Shown one piece after another: positions 44,761 through 53,743 of a stretch of 64,000 nucleotides of DNA (its first letter is position 1; the number at the start of each line of letters is the position of its first letter). The position numbers and the translations under genes are program-made. The notes beneath the pieces were generated by a model. It did not search any database. It was not told the DNA's origin and saw only the letters and a list, made by a program, of their open reading frames with translations. Source of the DNA: SIG714 sp964638675 (GTDB taxonomy: Bacteria; Bacillota; Clostridia; Oscillospirales; CAG-272); assembly GCA_964638675.1 (NCBI GenBank), contig CAZXAU010000001.1, positions 62,001 through 126,000 of the forward strand, read 5' to 3'.

Positions 44761-46062
44761 ATGGACGGTGTCGGGATAAAAAATGATAATCGAAGGATCG
44801 CTGTTATCGGCGGTGGAGCATCCGGACTGTTTTTTGCCTACCGTGCTTCAAAGCTCGGATGTGATGTTGTTTTGTTTGAAAAAAACGAAAAATGCGGCCG
44901 CAAGTTAGGCATTACGGGTAAGGGAAGATGTAACCTTACGAACAACTGTCCGGTCAATGAATTCATAGAGAATATTGTTTCAAACAAGCGTTTTTTATAC
45001 AGTGCCGCACACGCCCTCTCTCCTCAGAAGGTTATGGAGATCTTCGAGGACGAGTTGCACGTTCCGCTTAAGACCGAGAGGGGAAACAGAGTGTTTCCGG
45101 TTTCGGATAAGGCAGGAGATATCGTATATGCACTCGTTCGAGGATGCGAGAAGAACGGCGTCAGGTTTATACGGGATAAAGTAACCGATATTGAATGCTC
45201 TGACGGCAGGGTCTGCGGAATTCACTGCGGGGCTAAAAAATATTCTTTCGACTGTGTTGTCGTTGCTACCGGCGGAAAATCATATCCGCTGACAGGCTCG
45301 GACGGTTCGGGATATATTCTGGCAGAGAAGCTCGGGCTGAAAATTACTGAAATCACACCCTCACTCGTTCCGCTTGTCACAAGAGAACGAGACGTCTGCG
45401 ATATGATGGGGCTGTCGCTCAAAAATGTTGGACTGAGCGTACGTGATAACGAAAACGGTAAAATTGTGTTCAGCGATTTCGGAGAGATGATCTTCACACA
45501 TTTTGGAATCAGCGGACCTATTGTTCTTTCTGCTTCGGCACATATGCGTCCGATTTCTAAGGGCAGGTTTTCGGTGATCATCGATCTTAAGAGTGCACTT
45601 GATGAAAAAACACTTGATGCGAGAATCCTTTCGGATTTTGAAAAGTTTAAAAACTGCGATTTCATCAACTCACTAAAAGAGCTTTTGCCGTCAAAAATGA
45701 TACCTGTTTTTGTGAAAAGGTGTTCGATTCCTGCCAATAAGAAGGTCAACTCGATAACAAAAGGCGAAAGACAGCGAATTGTCAGGCTTTTCAAGAATTT
45801 TGAATTTACTATAGACGGTACCCGACCGATATCAGAGGCGATCATCACGGCCGGCGGTGTGGAGCTTTCACAGCTTGACCCGAAAAGTATGGAGTGCAAG
45901 AGCATAAAAAATCTTTATTTTATCGGTGAAGTGCTTGATCTTGATGCCTATACCGGAGGGTTTAATTTGCAGATAGCGTTTTGCAGTGCAAATGTTGCAG
46001 CACTCAATATTGTAAAGAAAATGACCGATATTTCACAAAATGACGGTAAAGTAGTAATATGA
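44761..46062 (+). CDS. HI0933/BaiN-like FAD-dependent oxidoreductase
   Basis: 433 residues. The dinucleotide-binding motif IGGGASGLFFA is at 16-26, and the family signature GRKLGITGKGRCNLTN at 47-62. The GEVLDLDAYTGGFNLQIAF stretch near the end closes the FAD site. The family includes BaiN and the YhiN group; most members have no known substrate. It is directly upstream of cmk, a common clostridial neighbourhood. Confidence 0.9.
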   Translation: MDGVGIKNDNRRIAVIGGGASGLFFAYRASKLGCDVVLFEKNEKCGRKLGITGKGRCNLTNNCPVNEFIENIVSNKRFLYSAAHALSPQKVMEIFEDELHVPLKTERGNRVFPVSDKAGDIVYALVRGCEKNGVRFIRDKVTDIECSDGRVCGIHCGAKKYSFDCVVVATGGKSYPLTGSDGSGYILAEKLGLKITEITPSLVPLVTRERDVCDMMGLSLKNVGLSVRDNENGKIVFSDFGEMIFTHFGISGPIVLSASAHMRPISKGRFSVIIDLKSALDEKTLDARILSDFEKFKNCDFINSLKELLPSKMIPVFVKRCSIPANKKVNSITKGERQRIVRLFKNFEFTIDGTRPISEAIITAGGVELSQLDPKSMECKSIKNLYFIGEVLDLDAYTGGFNLQIAFCSANVAALNIVKKMTDISQNDGKVVI

Positions 46063-46123
46063 TTACTTTCATCTGCGAAAATATCGTAATTTGAGATAAA
46101 TCTAACAGAAGGACTTATAAAAA

Positions 46124-46798
46124 ATGAAGCATATAAATATTGCACTCGACGGACCTGCCGGAGCCGGAAAAAGTTATTTGTGTAAGGAAATAGCGAAGCA
46201 CTACGGACTTATTCATGTTGACACCGGTGCACTTTACAGAGCCATAGGGCTTTTTGTCAACAGAAGTCAGATATCAAAGGACGATAAGGAGGGAATCATT
46301 TCCTGCCTTGATAAGATTGAGCTTACGCTTTCATTTGTTGACTCTCAGCAGTGCGTAATGCTTTGCGGCGAGAATGTCAATTCGTATATCAGAACACCAG
46401 AGATATCTATGTACGCCTCGGCGGTATCAGCAATACCCGAAGTCAGGGCATTCCTTCTCGATACTCAGAGAAAAATAGCGGAAAAGGAAAGTGTCATTAT
46501 GGATGGCAGAGATATCGGAACGGTCATTCTTCCCAATGCTGATGTTAAAATATTTTTGACGGCGAGCAATGAGGCGAGAGCTATGAGGAGATATACCGAG
46601 CTTTGCGAAAAAGGCATTGCCACCACTTTTGAAGATGTACTTTCCGATATAATACAGAGAGATAAACAGGATTCAACCAGGCAGTCGGCACCTTTGAGGG
46701 CAGCAGACGATGCTGTGATCCTGGATAATTCAGGTCTTGACAGGCAACAAACTGTAGAGATGGCTATAAAACTGATCGATGAAAATCTGATAAAATGA
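46124..46798 (+). CDS. cmk: Cytidylate kinase
   Basis: Phosphorylates CMP and dCMP. The P-loop GPAGAGKS is at 10-17. DTGALYRA, a DGRDIGT motif near 126-132 and the C-terminal IIQRDKQDSTR lid are all present; 224 residues is normal. AGAAGGAC precedes the ATG. In many Clostridia cmk is followed by plsC and ispH before the S1 gene. Here S1 follows directly. Confidence 0.95.
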   Translation: MKHINIALDGPAGAGKSYLCKEIAKHYGLIHVDTGALYRAIGLFVNRSQISKDDKEGIISCLDKIELTLSFVDSQQCVMLCGENVNSYIRTPEISMYASAVSAIPEVRAFLLDTQRKIAEKESVIMDGRDIGTVILPNADVKIFLTASNEARAMRRYTELCEKGIATTFEDVLSDIIQRDKQDSTRQSAPLRAADDAVILDNSGLDRQQTVEMAIKLIDENLIK

Positions 46799-46921
46799 TT
46801 TAATATTAGATATTCTATAGGTAATTTAAGTAAATATCATTGTAAAAAACGACAGAAAATGATAATATCAATTTGATTTTTTAGCTAAAAGGGAAAAAAT
46901 ATTTTTTTTGTTGAAAACCCC

Positions 46922-46950
46922 TTTACAATATCCATTAAATTTGGTAAACT
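46922..46950 (+). promoter_or_regulatory. Promoter of the S1 gene
   Basis: TTTACA and TAAACT with a 17-base spacer, about 95 bases before the start codon, preceded by an AT-rich region. Confidence 0.65.
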
Positions 46951-47046
46951 GACTGCATAGGTATTTTGAGAAATATGACTGAATCAGTATAAAAAGCAGT
47001 CACCGATCGGATTCTGATCGTAATTATATATATTAGGAGGTTCATA

Positions 47047-48186
47047 ATGAACGAAAACGAAAATTTTGCTCAGATGCTTGAAGAATCATTCAAGACTTTA
47101 AATACAGGAGATGTAGTTACGGGTACTATCAGGTCAATCGGTACAACAGAAATTACTGTTGATCTTCCCGCTAAGGTTACAGGTATCATTCCTTTTGACG
47201 AAGTTACAGACGATTCTTCTGTTAAGCTCTGCGAGCTTTACAATGAGGGAGATGAGATCTCCGCTCAGGCAATCAGAGTAAGCGATGTTGACGGTATCGC
47301 AACACTTTCCGTCAAAAAAATCAGACGTGCTGACAATTGGATCAAGATCAAAAACGGTCTCGGAACAAAAGAGGTCTTCACCGGTAAGGTTACCGAAGTT
47401 GTTAAGGGCGGTGTTATTGTTTCGTCTAACTTTATCAAGGTATTTGTTCCCGGCGGAAAAACAGGTGTCTCCAGAGATGTTTCACTCGATACTCTCATGG
47501 GTCAGACTGTAAGATTCAGAATTATCGATATTAATGAAGAAAGAAACCGTGCTGTCGGTTCTATTCGTGATGTCGAAAGAGATGAACGCCGCGAGGAACG
47601 CCGTGCTCTTGTCGAAGAGTTCTGGAACAACATAGAGGTTGGTAAGGTTTATAACGGAACTGTTAAATCAATCGTTGATTTCGGTGCTTTCATCGATCTC
47701 GGCGGTGTTGACGGACTTGTTCACATTACTGAGCTTTCCTGGCTCCATATCAAGCATCCTTCGGAAGTCGTTGCTGTCGGCGATAAGATTGAAGTATTTG
47801 TTAAGTCATTTGACAAAGCAAAGAAACGTATTTCTCTCGGTCACAAAACAGAAGAGACTTATCCTTGGAATGTATTTATCAACAATTACGCTGTCGGCGA
47901 TGTTGTTGACGTCACAATCGTAAGCATTCTCTCTTACGGTGCTTTTGCAAGAGTTATTGACGGTATCGATGGTCTTATCCATATTTCCGAAATCGCTGAC
48001 AAGAAGGTCAATGACACTAACGAAGAGCTTACCGTCGGACAGGTCGTTCAGGCGAAGATCATCAATATAGACGACGAAAAGAAGAAGGTTTCTCTCTCTA
48101 TCCGTGCTCTTATAGCACCTGCAACCGAAGAAGCTGCAGAAACTGAAGAGGTTTCTGAGGAAGTTTCAGAAGAAACAGCAGAATAA
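47047..48186 (+). CDS. rpsA: S1 RNA-binding domain protein (30S ribosomal protein S1-like)
   Basis: 379 residues with four S1 OB-fold repeats (about 17-85, 103-172, 190-258, 277-345); the last two are canonical (VGKVYNGTVKSIVDFGAFIDLG; GLVHITELS). The tail is acidic (EEAAETEEVSEE). Four repeats are typical of Gram-positive S1-like proteins; E. coli S1 has six. TTAGGAGG stands before the ATG. The codon use, rich in GTT and CTC, is that of a highly expressed gene and differs from its neighbours. A strong terminator follows. Confidence 0.92.
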   Translation: MNENENFAQMLEESFKTLNTGDVVTGTIRSIGTTEITVDLPAKVTGIIPFDEVTDDSSVKLCELYNEGDEISAQAIRVSDVDGIATLSVKKIRRADNWIKIKNGLGTKEVFTGKVTEVVKGGVIVSSNFIKVFVPGGKTGVSRDVSLDTLMGQTVRFRIIDINEERNRAVGSIRDVERDERREERRALVEEFWNNIEVGKVYNGTVKSIVDFGAFIDLGGVDGLVHITELSWLHIKHPSEVVAVGDKIEVFVKSFDKAKKRISLGHKTEETYPWNVFINNYAVGDVVDVTIVSILSYGAFARVIDGIDGLIHISEIADKKVNDTNEELTVGQVVQAKIINIDDEKKKVSLSIRALIAPATEEAAETEEVSEEVSEETAE

Positions 48187-48195
48187 TCATTAATT

Positions 48196-48230
48196 CAGGT
48201 GATCCGCTTTTGCAGATCACCTGTTTTTTT
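48196..48230 (+). terminator. Terminator of the S1 gene
   Basis: CAGGTGATC/GATCACCTG stem with a ten-base loop followed by seven Ts. Confidence 0.9.
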
Positions 48231-48238
48231 GCCCTTTA

Positions 48239-48392
48239 GAGAAAGGTCTCGGCAAAAACTTTGCTTGGAGATAAGACGTATAGCTGTACCGAATTCCTTA
48301 GCATTTTTTTCGGCTTTTCGAGAAAAGCCTTGGCAAAAGCTTTATTACCGGACAAAACATATAGTTTTACCGTAATTTGTGTCATACGATTT
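48239..48392 (+). repeat. Imperfect tandem repeat of about 77 bases, two units
   Basis: Unit one begins GAGAAAGGTCTCGGCAAAAA (48239) and unit two GAGAAAAGCCTTGGCAAAAG (48319). Each continues with an ACGTATAGCTGTACCG- or ACATATAGTTTTACCG-like segment and a T-run. They lie after the S1 terminator and before the cloverleaf element. No coding frame is seen. Confidence 0.7.
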
Positions 48393-48517
48393 TTTCAAAC
48401 ATAAATGTTTGAAAAAAACCACCAAAAAGCAAATACTCCCGCAGATGAATGTAAACACTCATCGTACGGGAGTATTTGCTTTTTGGTGGTCTTTCAGCAT
48501 AGCTGAAAGTCGTATGA
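48382..48517. repeat. Cloverleaf-like inverted-repeat element
   Basis: Outer arms TCATACGA and TCGTATGA (48382-48389, 48510-48517) enclose three hairpins: CAAACATAAATGTTTG within runs of T and A; a 23-bp perfect stem (48419-48441 with 48467-48489) that is extended by GATGA/TCATC in its loop; and CTTTCAGCATAGCTGAAAG. It lies between the converging S1 and M18 genes. No open frame of note overlaps it. Confidence 0.85.
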
Positions 48518-48565
48518 TTAATTTTTCAGTCAAGCACTTTAGGAGAAGTTTCTCGATTCCTCTTT

Positions 48566-49879
48566 TCAAAGAGGAATGGAATAATAGTTATCGCCGGCTA
48601 TAATGGGAGTAGTGAAGAAAACTCTTGAGAGCTCAACGAGGGCAGCGGTGTCAGCTATGCCGGCAGTTTCATATGAAGAGTGCATAGCGAGCTGAGGCAG
48701 ACCCACATCCGCAGAATTAATTGAAACCTTGGTGGTGGCAATTCCTCCGAGAGTGGAGCCGCCTGCCATATCGGATCGATTTGTATAAACCTGATATGGT
48801 ATGTCGTTTTTGTTGCAGAGAAGTTTAACTACAGATTCGGAGACCGAATCTGTTGTATAACGCTGAGAAGCATTAAATTTGATTACGACACCGCCGTTGA
48901 GGGTAACACGGTTCTGTGAATCGGCGTATTCAGGGTGATTAGGATGAACTGCGTGAGCGTTGTCGCACGAAAGGAGGAAGGATGAAGCAAGAAGACAACG
49001 GAATTCCTCATCTGAAGCAGAAAGAACGATTCGGCGAAGAGTGTCAAAAAGGAATGTAGAAGCCGCACCCTGCTTGGTTGAGCTTCCCACCTCTTCGTTG
49101 TCGAAGCAGGCAAAAACAGGAACAGCTGATGAAGTGTGAGACGAAAGGAAGCCTTTGAGATTAGAGAAAGCGGATTGAAGATCGTCGAGAGATCTTGACG
49201 AAATGAATTCATCTGATGAACCCCAGATTTTTCCTTCAGAGCGGTTGTAAACGAAAAGATCCGTCCCGAGAATTTTTTCCTTGTCGACATTTGCGGCATC
49301 GGCAACTGCATCGATAATACTTTTTTTATCAGTGCCGCAGGAATAGAGCGGAACTGTATCGACAGAAGCATTGTAATTAAAGCCGGTATTGACAGAACCG
49401 TTCATGTGAATGGCTACATTGGGAATAAGGAGAATATCACGGTCAACATTGACAAGCTTGATCTCAATTCCGCTGTCGGTTTCGACAACGATTCTTCCGG
49501 CGACGGAAAGTGGTCTGTCAAGCCAGGTCGAGCAGATCATTCCACCGTAACGCTCGGTGTTGATGCGGACGAAGTCATTCCCCGAAAGCTCGCATTTGTC
49601 TTTGAGCTTGTAGCAGGGAAAATCGCTGTGCGAAGCGGCAATATTGAAGCCGGTTATCTCAGCGTTCGGAATGCGGAAAGCGATAATTGAAGAGTTGTTA
49701 CGGATAACGAAGTATTTACCGCCGTTTTCAAGATTCCATTTAGAGCCTTCGCAAAGCTTGGTGTAGCCATCCGATTCGAGATAGTTTTTAATTGTATCTA
49801 TAGAGTGAAAGGCACTCGGAGAAGCTTTGATAAAATCAAGAAGCTCACGGGAGAGCTCGGCGTTGTTGTATTCTTTCAT
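48566..49879 (-). CDS. M18 family aminopeptidase
   Basis: 437 residues. The zinc ligand region ASHSDFPCYKLK, the SCGTDKKSI segment, CFDNEEVGSSTKQGAAS (catalytic Glu pair) and the late AMHSSYETAG (metal His) match the aspartyl/M18 aminopeptidases, which form tetrahedral dodecamers in the cytosol. The length is normal. Translation starts at an ATG that ends repeat A4. It follows tatD on the same strand. Confidence 0.92.
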   Translation of the reverse strand: MKEYNNAELSRELLDFIKASPSAFHSIDTIKNYLESDGYTKLCEGSKWNLENGGKYFVIRNNSSIIAFRIPNAEITGFNIAASHSDFPCYKLKDKCELSGNDFVRINTERYGGMICSTWLDRPLSVAGRIVVETDSGIEIKLVNVDRDILLIPNVAIHMNGSVNTGFNYNASVDTVPLYSCGTDKKSIIDAVADAANVDKEKILGTDLFVYNRSEGKIWGSSDEFISSRSLDDLQSAFSNLKGFLSSHTSSAVPVFACFDNEEVGSSTKQGAASTFLFDTLRRIVLSASDEEFRCLLASSFLLSCDNAHAVHPNHPEYADSQNRVTLNGGVVIKFNASQRYTTDSVSESVVKLLCNKNDIPYQVYTNRSDMAGGSTLGGIATTKVSINSADVGLPQLAMHSSYETAGIADTAALVELSRVFFTTPIIAGDNYYSIPL

Positions 49880-49993
49880 ATTTTTATATGACCACCTTTC
49901 TTGTGGAATTTGGGCTGGTTTTGTGGAGCAAAATCGCTGTTACTATAACGGCGAAAGCCACGAAACGCCGTTTGAAAGATTTATCTTTCAAAC
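49877..49993 (-). repeat. Family A repeat, copy A4 (lacks the last hairpin)
   Basis: Minus-strand order: palindrome GTTTGAAAGATAAATC..., hairpin GTTTCGTG/CACAAAAC with the inner pair CGCCGTTA/TAACAGCG, then AAGAAAGG and TGGTCATATAAAAATATG. The hairpin GCTTTCGC/GCGAAAGC present in A1-A3 is cleanly missing, so the Shine-Dalgarno directly approaches the start codon. It lies between tatD and the M18 gene. Confidence 0.9.
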
Positions 49994-50057
49994 TTATGTC
50001 ATTTCGGGGAAAAGCTTATGAACAATTGTAGGTAAGTGAAAGCAGAACGAAAGAGAA

Positions 50058-50852
50058 TCAAATGCCGAGAAGCTCACGGGCATTTTTGTTTGTAAGATCA
50101 ATAAGCTCGTTCAGCTCCATGCCTCGAATATTTGCGAGAAATTCTGCGGTGTGCATCATCAGAAGCGAATTGTTGATCTCACCACGATGAGGAACGGGGG
50201 TAAGATAGGGGCAATCGGTTTCAATCAGAAGTCGATCTTTTGATACGACAGCTGCTGCTTCAACAGTTTTTCTTGCATTTTTGAATGTGAGAGAACCGGA
50301 AAAAGAGATATAGAAGCCTAAATCTTCAAATTCACGAACCATCTCTGCCGATGCAGAATAGCTATGCATGATTCCTCGAATGCCTTTGAATTCTTTGAGA
50401 ATTGAAATCAGATCTCCGTGTGCTTCACGGTCGTGAATGACGACGGGAATGTCAAGGTCACGGGCGAGTGAGAGCTGAGAGCGAAACCATTTTTTTTGTG
50501 TTTCACGGTCGGTGTCATCATAATGATAATCAAGACCAATCTCACCCAGTGCCTTTGCCTTTGGGTGTGAAAGCAGCTTTGCAAGTCTTTGCAGAAACTC
50601 AGATTCGCTTTCGGATATTTTGCCTGTCTCGTGCGGATAAACACCGAGAGCCGCATAGATATTGGGATATTTCTCGCAAAGCGACAGAGTATTGATCGAA
50701 TCTTCAATATCAACCGAAGCGTTGAGTATGTATTCAACACTGCCGGCGAAAAGATGCTCGAGAAGAGCATCTTTTCCGCCTTCAAGTGAATTGAATTTTT
50801 CATCATTGTAATGGGCGTGCGTGTCAAACAGCCCGGAGGATTTAAGAGACAT
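50058..50852 (-). CDS. tatD: TatD family DNase/hydrolase
   Basis: 264 residues with the TIM-barrel metal ligands DTHAHYND (start), GEIGLDYHYD, VIHDREAH, HSYSA and ETDCPYLTP. The TatD/YabD group are metal-dependent nucleases with a debated cellular role. It follows metG by 22 bases, as yabD follows metS in Bacillus. Confidence 0.93.
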   Translation of the reverse strand: MSLKSSGLFDTHAHYNDEKFNSLEGGKDALLEHLFAGSVEYILNASVDIEDSINTLSLCEKYPNIYAALGVYPHETGKISESESEFLQRLAKLLSHPKAKALGEIGLDYHYDDTDRETQKKWFRSQLSLARDLDIPVVIHDREAHGDLISILKEFKGIRGIMHSYSASAEMVREFEDLGFYISFSGSLTFKNARKTVEAAAVVSKDRLLIETDCPYLTPVPHRGEINNSLLMMHTAEFLANIRGMELNELIDLTNKNARELLGI

Positions 50853-50874
50853 AATTTTGCCCTATCTTTTCGCC

Positions 50875-52809
50875 TTATCTTATTCTTTCACCGAGAGGTG
50901 TTGCATCATCGAGGAAAACAACTCGTACAGTTTCCTCTCCCGATGCAAGGAGCATGCCGTTTGATTCTTCGCCGCAAAGAGTTGCAGGCTTAAGGTTGGC
51001 AACTACTATAACCTTCTTGCCGATCAGCTCTTCGGGCTTGTAGTGCTTGGCAATGCCCGAAACTATCTGACGTTTTTCATAACCGAGATCGACAATGATC
51101 TTGAGAAGCTTTTTAGCCTTTTTCACAGGTTCGGCAGATATGATCTTTGCAGATCTCAGTTCTACCGATTTGAATGAGCCGTATTCGATCTGTGCTTCCT
51201 CATCTTCGGGACGGGCGGTCTCTTGCTCTGCTTGTGCTTGTGCTGCCTGTCTTGCTTCCATGTCGGCAATGAATTTTGCCTCATCTATTCTTGCGAAAAG
51301 AGCAGGTGTCATAACAATGCTCTTGCCGCTTGCAAGCTTTCCGAATGTATAGCTGTCAAGTGAGCGTTCATCGGTTGAAAGTGCGGCAAAGATTTTTTCC
51401 GCAGTCTCGGGAATAATGGGCGTGAGAAGAATTGCACTAAGACGGATAGTTTCAAGAAGATTGTAAAGAACAGTTCCGAGACGTCCCTTCTTTTCCTCGT
51501 CCTTTGCAAGCACCCAAGGGGTGGTCTCGTCAATATATTTGTTCGCGCGGCGTAAAAGCGTAAATACATTTTCTACGGCGTCGGCGATATGGAAGCTTTC
51601 CATGTTTTCGGTGTAAAGCTCAAGTGTTTTTTCGGCAAGGGCTTTAAGCTCGGAATCGAATTCACCTTCTACCGAATTATCGGGAATAATTCCGCCGAAA
51701 TATTTCTCGGTCATAGAAAGAGTGCGGCTGACGAGATTTCCGAGATTGTTTGCAAGGTCGGTGTTATATCTCTTTATAAGACTTTCATAGGTGATGCTTC
51801 CGTCTTGAGCATAAGGCATTTCAGAGAGAACATAGTGACGGACGCCGTCAACTCCGAAAAGATCGGAAAGCTCATCGGCATACAAAACATTGCCTTTGGA
51901 TTTGCTCATCTTGTCATTTCCGAAGAGAAGCCAAGGGTGACCAAAAACCTTTTTCGGCAACGGCTCTCCGAGTGCCATAAGGAATATCGGCCAGTATATC
52001 GTATGGAATCTTACGATGTCTTTTCCGATTATATGAACATCGGCAGGCCAGTATTTTTTGTAGCTCTCACTCGGGTTATCGATATCATATCCGATTGCCG
52101 AAATGTAGTTGGTGAGAGCGTCAAGCCAAACATAAACTACATGCTTACTGTCAAAATCCACAGGAATACCCCATTTAAAGGAGGTTCTTGAAACGCAGAG
52201 ATCCTGCAATCCGGGGAGGAGGAAATTGTTGAGCATTTCTTTTCTTCTCGAATCGGGTGCAATGAATTCGGCGTGATCTTCATAGTATTTGATAAGCCTG
52301 TCAGCGTATTTGCTCATTCTGAATGAATACGCCTCTTCCTTGGTTTTGGTGACCTCTCTGCCGCAGTCGGGGCATTTTCCGTCCTTGAGCTGTGTTTCGG
52401 GGAAGAAGGACTCGCAAGGAACGCAATACCAGCCTTCGTATTCGGTTTTATAAATGTCACCCTGATCGTAGAATTTTTTGAAGATCTTCTGTACGTTCTT
52501 CTCGTGATAGTCATCGGTCGTGCGGATAAAATGATCGTATGATACGTTCATTCTGTCCCAAAGCTGTTTGATGTCGCCCGAGACATTATCGACCCACTGC
52601 TTTGGTGTGATCCCGCCCGATTTTGCGAGATCTTCGATTTTTTTGCCGTGTTCGTCTGTTCCGGTGCAGAAAAAAACATCGTATCCTTGCATGCGTTTGA
52701 AACGGGCTATTGCATCTGCCATTATAGCTTCATAGGTGTTTCCGATATGCGGTTTTCTTGATGCATAAGCTATTGCTGTTGTGATATAATATTTTCCTTT
52801 GTTTTCCAT
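50875..52809 (-). CDS. metG: Methionyl-tRNA synthetase
   Basis: Charges tRNA-Met. HIGH-type HIGN is at 21-24. A zinc site with CVPC...CPDC is near 128-147, and KMSKS near 300. A C-terminal EMAP/Trbp111-type tRNA-binding domain (about 545-644: VELRSAKIISAEPVKKAKKL) makes the dimer form. The length of 644 is full. The start codon is one base after the rluD stop. Confidence 0.97.
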   Translation of the reverse strand: MENKGKYYITTAIAYASRKPHIGNTYEAIMADAIARFKRMQGYDVFFCTGTDEHGKKIEDLAKSGGITPKQWVDNVSGDIKQLWDRMNVSYDHFIRTTDDYHEKNVQKIFKKFYDQGDIYKTEYEGWYCVPCESFFPETQLKDGKCPDCGREVTKTKEEAYSFRMSKYADRLIKYYEDHAEFIAPDSRRKEMLNNFLLPGLQDLCVSRTSFKWGIPVDFDSKHVVYVWLDALTNYISAIGYDIDNPSESYKKYWPADVHIIGKDIVRFHTIYWPIFLMALGEPLPKKVFGHPWLLFGNDKMSKSKGNVLYADELSDLFGVDGVRHYVLSEMPYAQDGSITYESLIKRYNTDLANNLGNLVSRTLSMTEKYFGGIIPDNSVEGEFDSELKALAEKTLELYTENMESFHIADAVENVFTLLRRANKYIDETTPWVLAKDEEKKGRLGTVLYNLLETIRLSAILLTPIIPETAEKIFAALSTDERSLDSYTFGKLASGKSIVMTPALFARIDEAKFIADMEARQAAQAQAEQETARPEDEEAQIEYGSFKSVELRSAKIISAEPVKKAKKLLKIIVDLGYEKRQIVSGIAKHYKPEELIGKKVIVVANLKPATLCGEESNGMLLASGEETVRVVFLDDATPLGERIR

Positions 52810-52810
52810 G

Positions 52811-53743
52811 CTAATCCTGCCTTTCTCTCAGCTTTGTGAGAAGAATTTTAAAATAATCGGGAAGCTCGGATTCAAAGCTGAGCTTTTCCCCTGTTATCGG
52901 GTGAATAAAATCAATATATTTTGCGTGCAGACACTGTCCTTTAAGAATATCTGCATACTGTTTTTCAAATTTTGTATTGCCTGCACCGTAGAGCGTGTCT
53001 CCCATTACGGGGTGGCCTATCGAGAATGTGTGAACTCTGATCTGATGAGTCCGCCCTGTTTCGAGCCGCAACCTGACATAGCAAAAGCCGTCAAAGCGTT
53101 CAATGACACGGTAATGAGTTATTGCCTCTCTGCCGTCACTTACTATAGCCATTTTAAGTCGATTCTTGGGCGATCTTCCGATGTTTCCTTCAATAGTTCC
53201 CGAATCGTCCTTCAGGTTTCCGACAAGAATACTTTCATATTCTCTTCCGAATGAATGGATCTTTATCTGCTCGGCAAGTGCCGTGTGAGCTTCATCGGTT
53301 TTGGCAATGATGAGAAGTCCGCTTGTGTCTTTATCGATACGGTGTACGATGCCCGGTCGGATGACTCCGTTTATAGAGGAAAGACGCCCTTGCATTGCAT
53401 ACAGCAGTGCGTTGACGAGTGTACCGTCATAGTTTCCCGGTGCGGGGTGTACTACCATGCCTTTGGGTTTGTTTACAAGTGCGAGATAATCGTCCTCGTA
53501 TACGATATCTATCGGAATATCCTCGGGAAGAGCCTTGTCGGGGATCGGATCGCTCAGCTCAAGTCTGATGATATCCCCCTGTACAGGCTTGTATTTATTA
53601 TCCTTGACTTTTCCGCTGACAAGTATTCTTCCTTCTTCGTTCATTTTCTGAACAGCCGATCTCGTCAGAGAGCAAAGCTGTGAAAGATAGACATCAAGCC
53701 GTGGATTGTCAGGGGTGTCAACATTGAGTATTTCGGTCTTCAT
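52811..53743 (-). CDS. rluD: Large-subunit pseudouridine synthase RluD-like
   Basis: 310 residues. An S4-like N-terminal domain (about 15-60) precedes the catalytic domain with HRIDKDTSG (134-142, catalytic Asp139) and GRTHQIRVH. It modifies uridines in 23S rRNA. Its start overlaps lspA by 26 bases; the lspA-rluD pair is standard in Firmicutes. Confidence 0.94.
   Translation of the reverse strand: MKTEILNVDTPDNPRLDVYLSQLCSLTRSAVQKMNEEGRILVSGKVKDNKYKPVQGDIIRLELSDPIPDKALPEDIPIDIVYEDDYLALVNKPKGMVVHPAPGNYDGTLVNALLYAMQGRLSSINGVIRPGIVHRIDKDTSGLLIIAKTDEAHTALAEQIKIHSFGREYESILVGNLKDDSGTIEGNIGRSPKNRLKMAIVSDGREAITHYRVIERFDGFCYVRLRLETGRTHQIRVHTFSIGHPVMGDTLYGAGNTKFEKQYADILKGQCLHAKYIDFIHPITGEKLSFESELPDYFKILLTKLRERQD

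Noticed and set aside
45222..45905. 227-codon minus-strand ORF opposite the flavoprotein gene
   Set aside because: Ser-rich antisense shadow without ribosome site or family resemblance.
33660..49993. Family A repeats as a CRISPR array or as terminators
   Set aside because: The copies are kilobases apart without spacers, and they lack T-runs after the hairpins while carrying a Shine-Dalgarno at the end.
51589..52191. 200-codon plus-strand ORF opposite metG
   Set aside because: Antisense shadow of metG.
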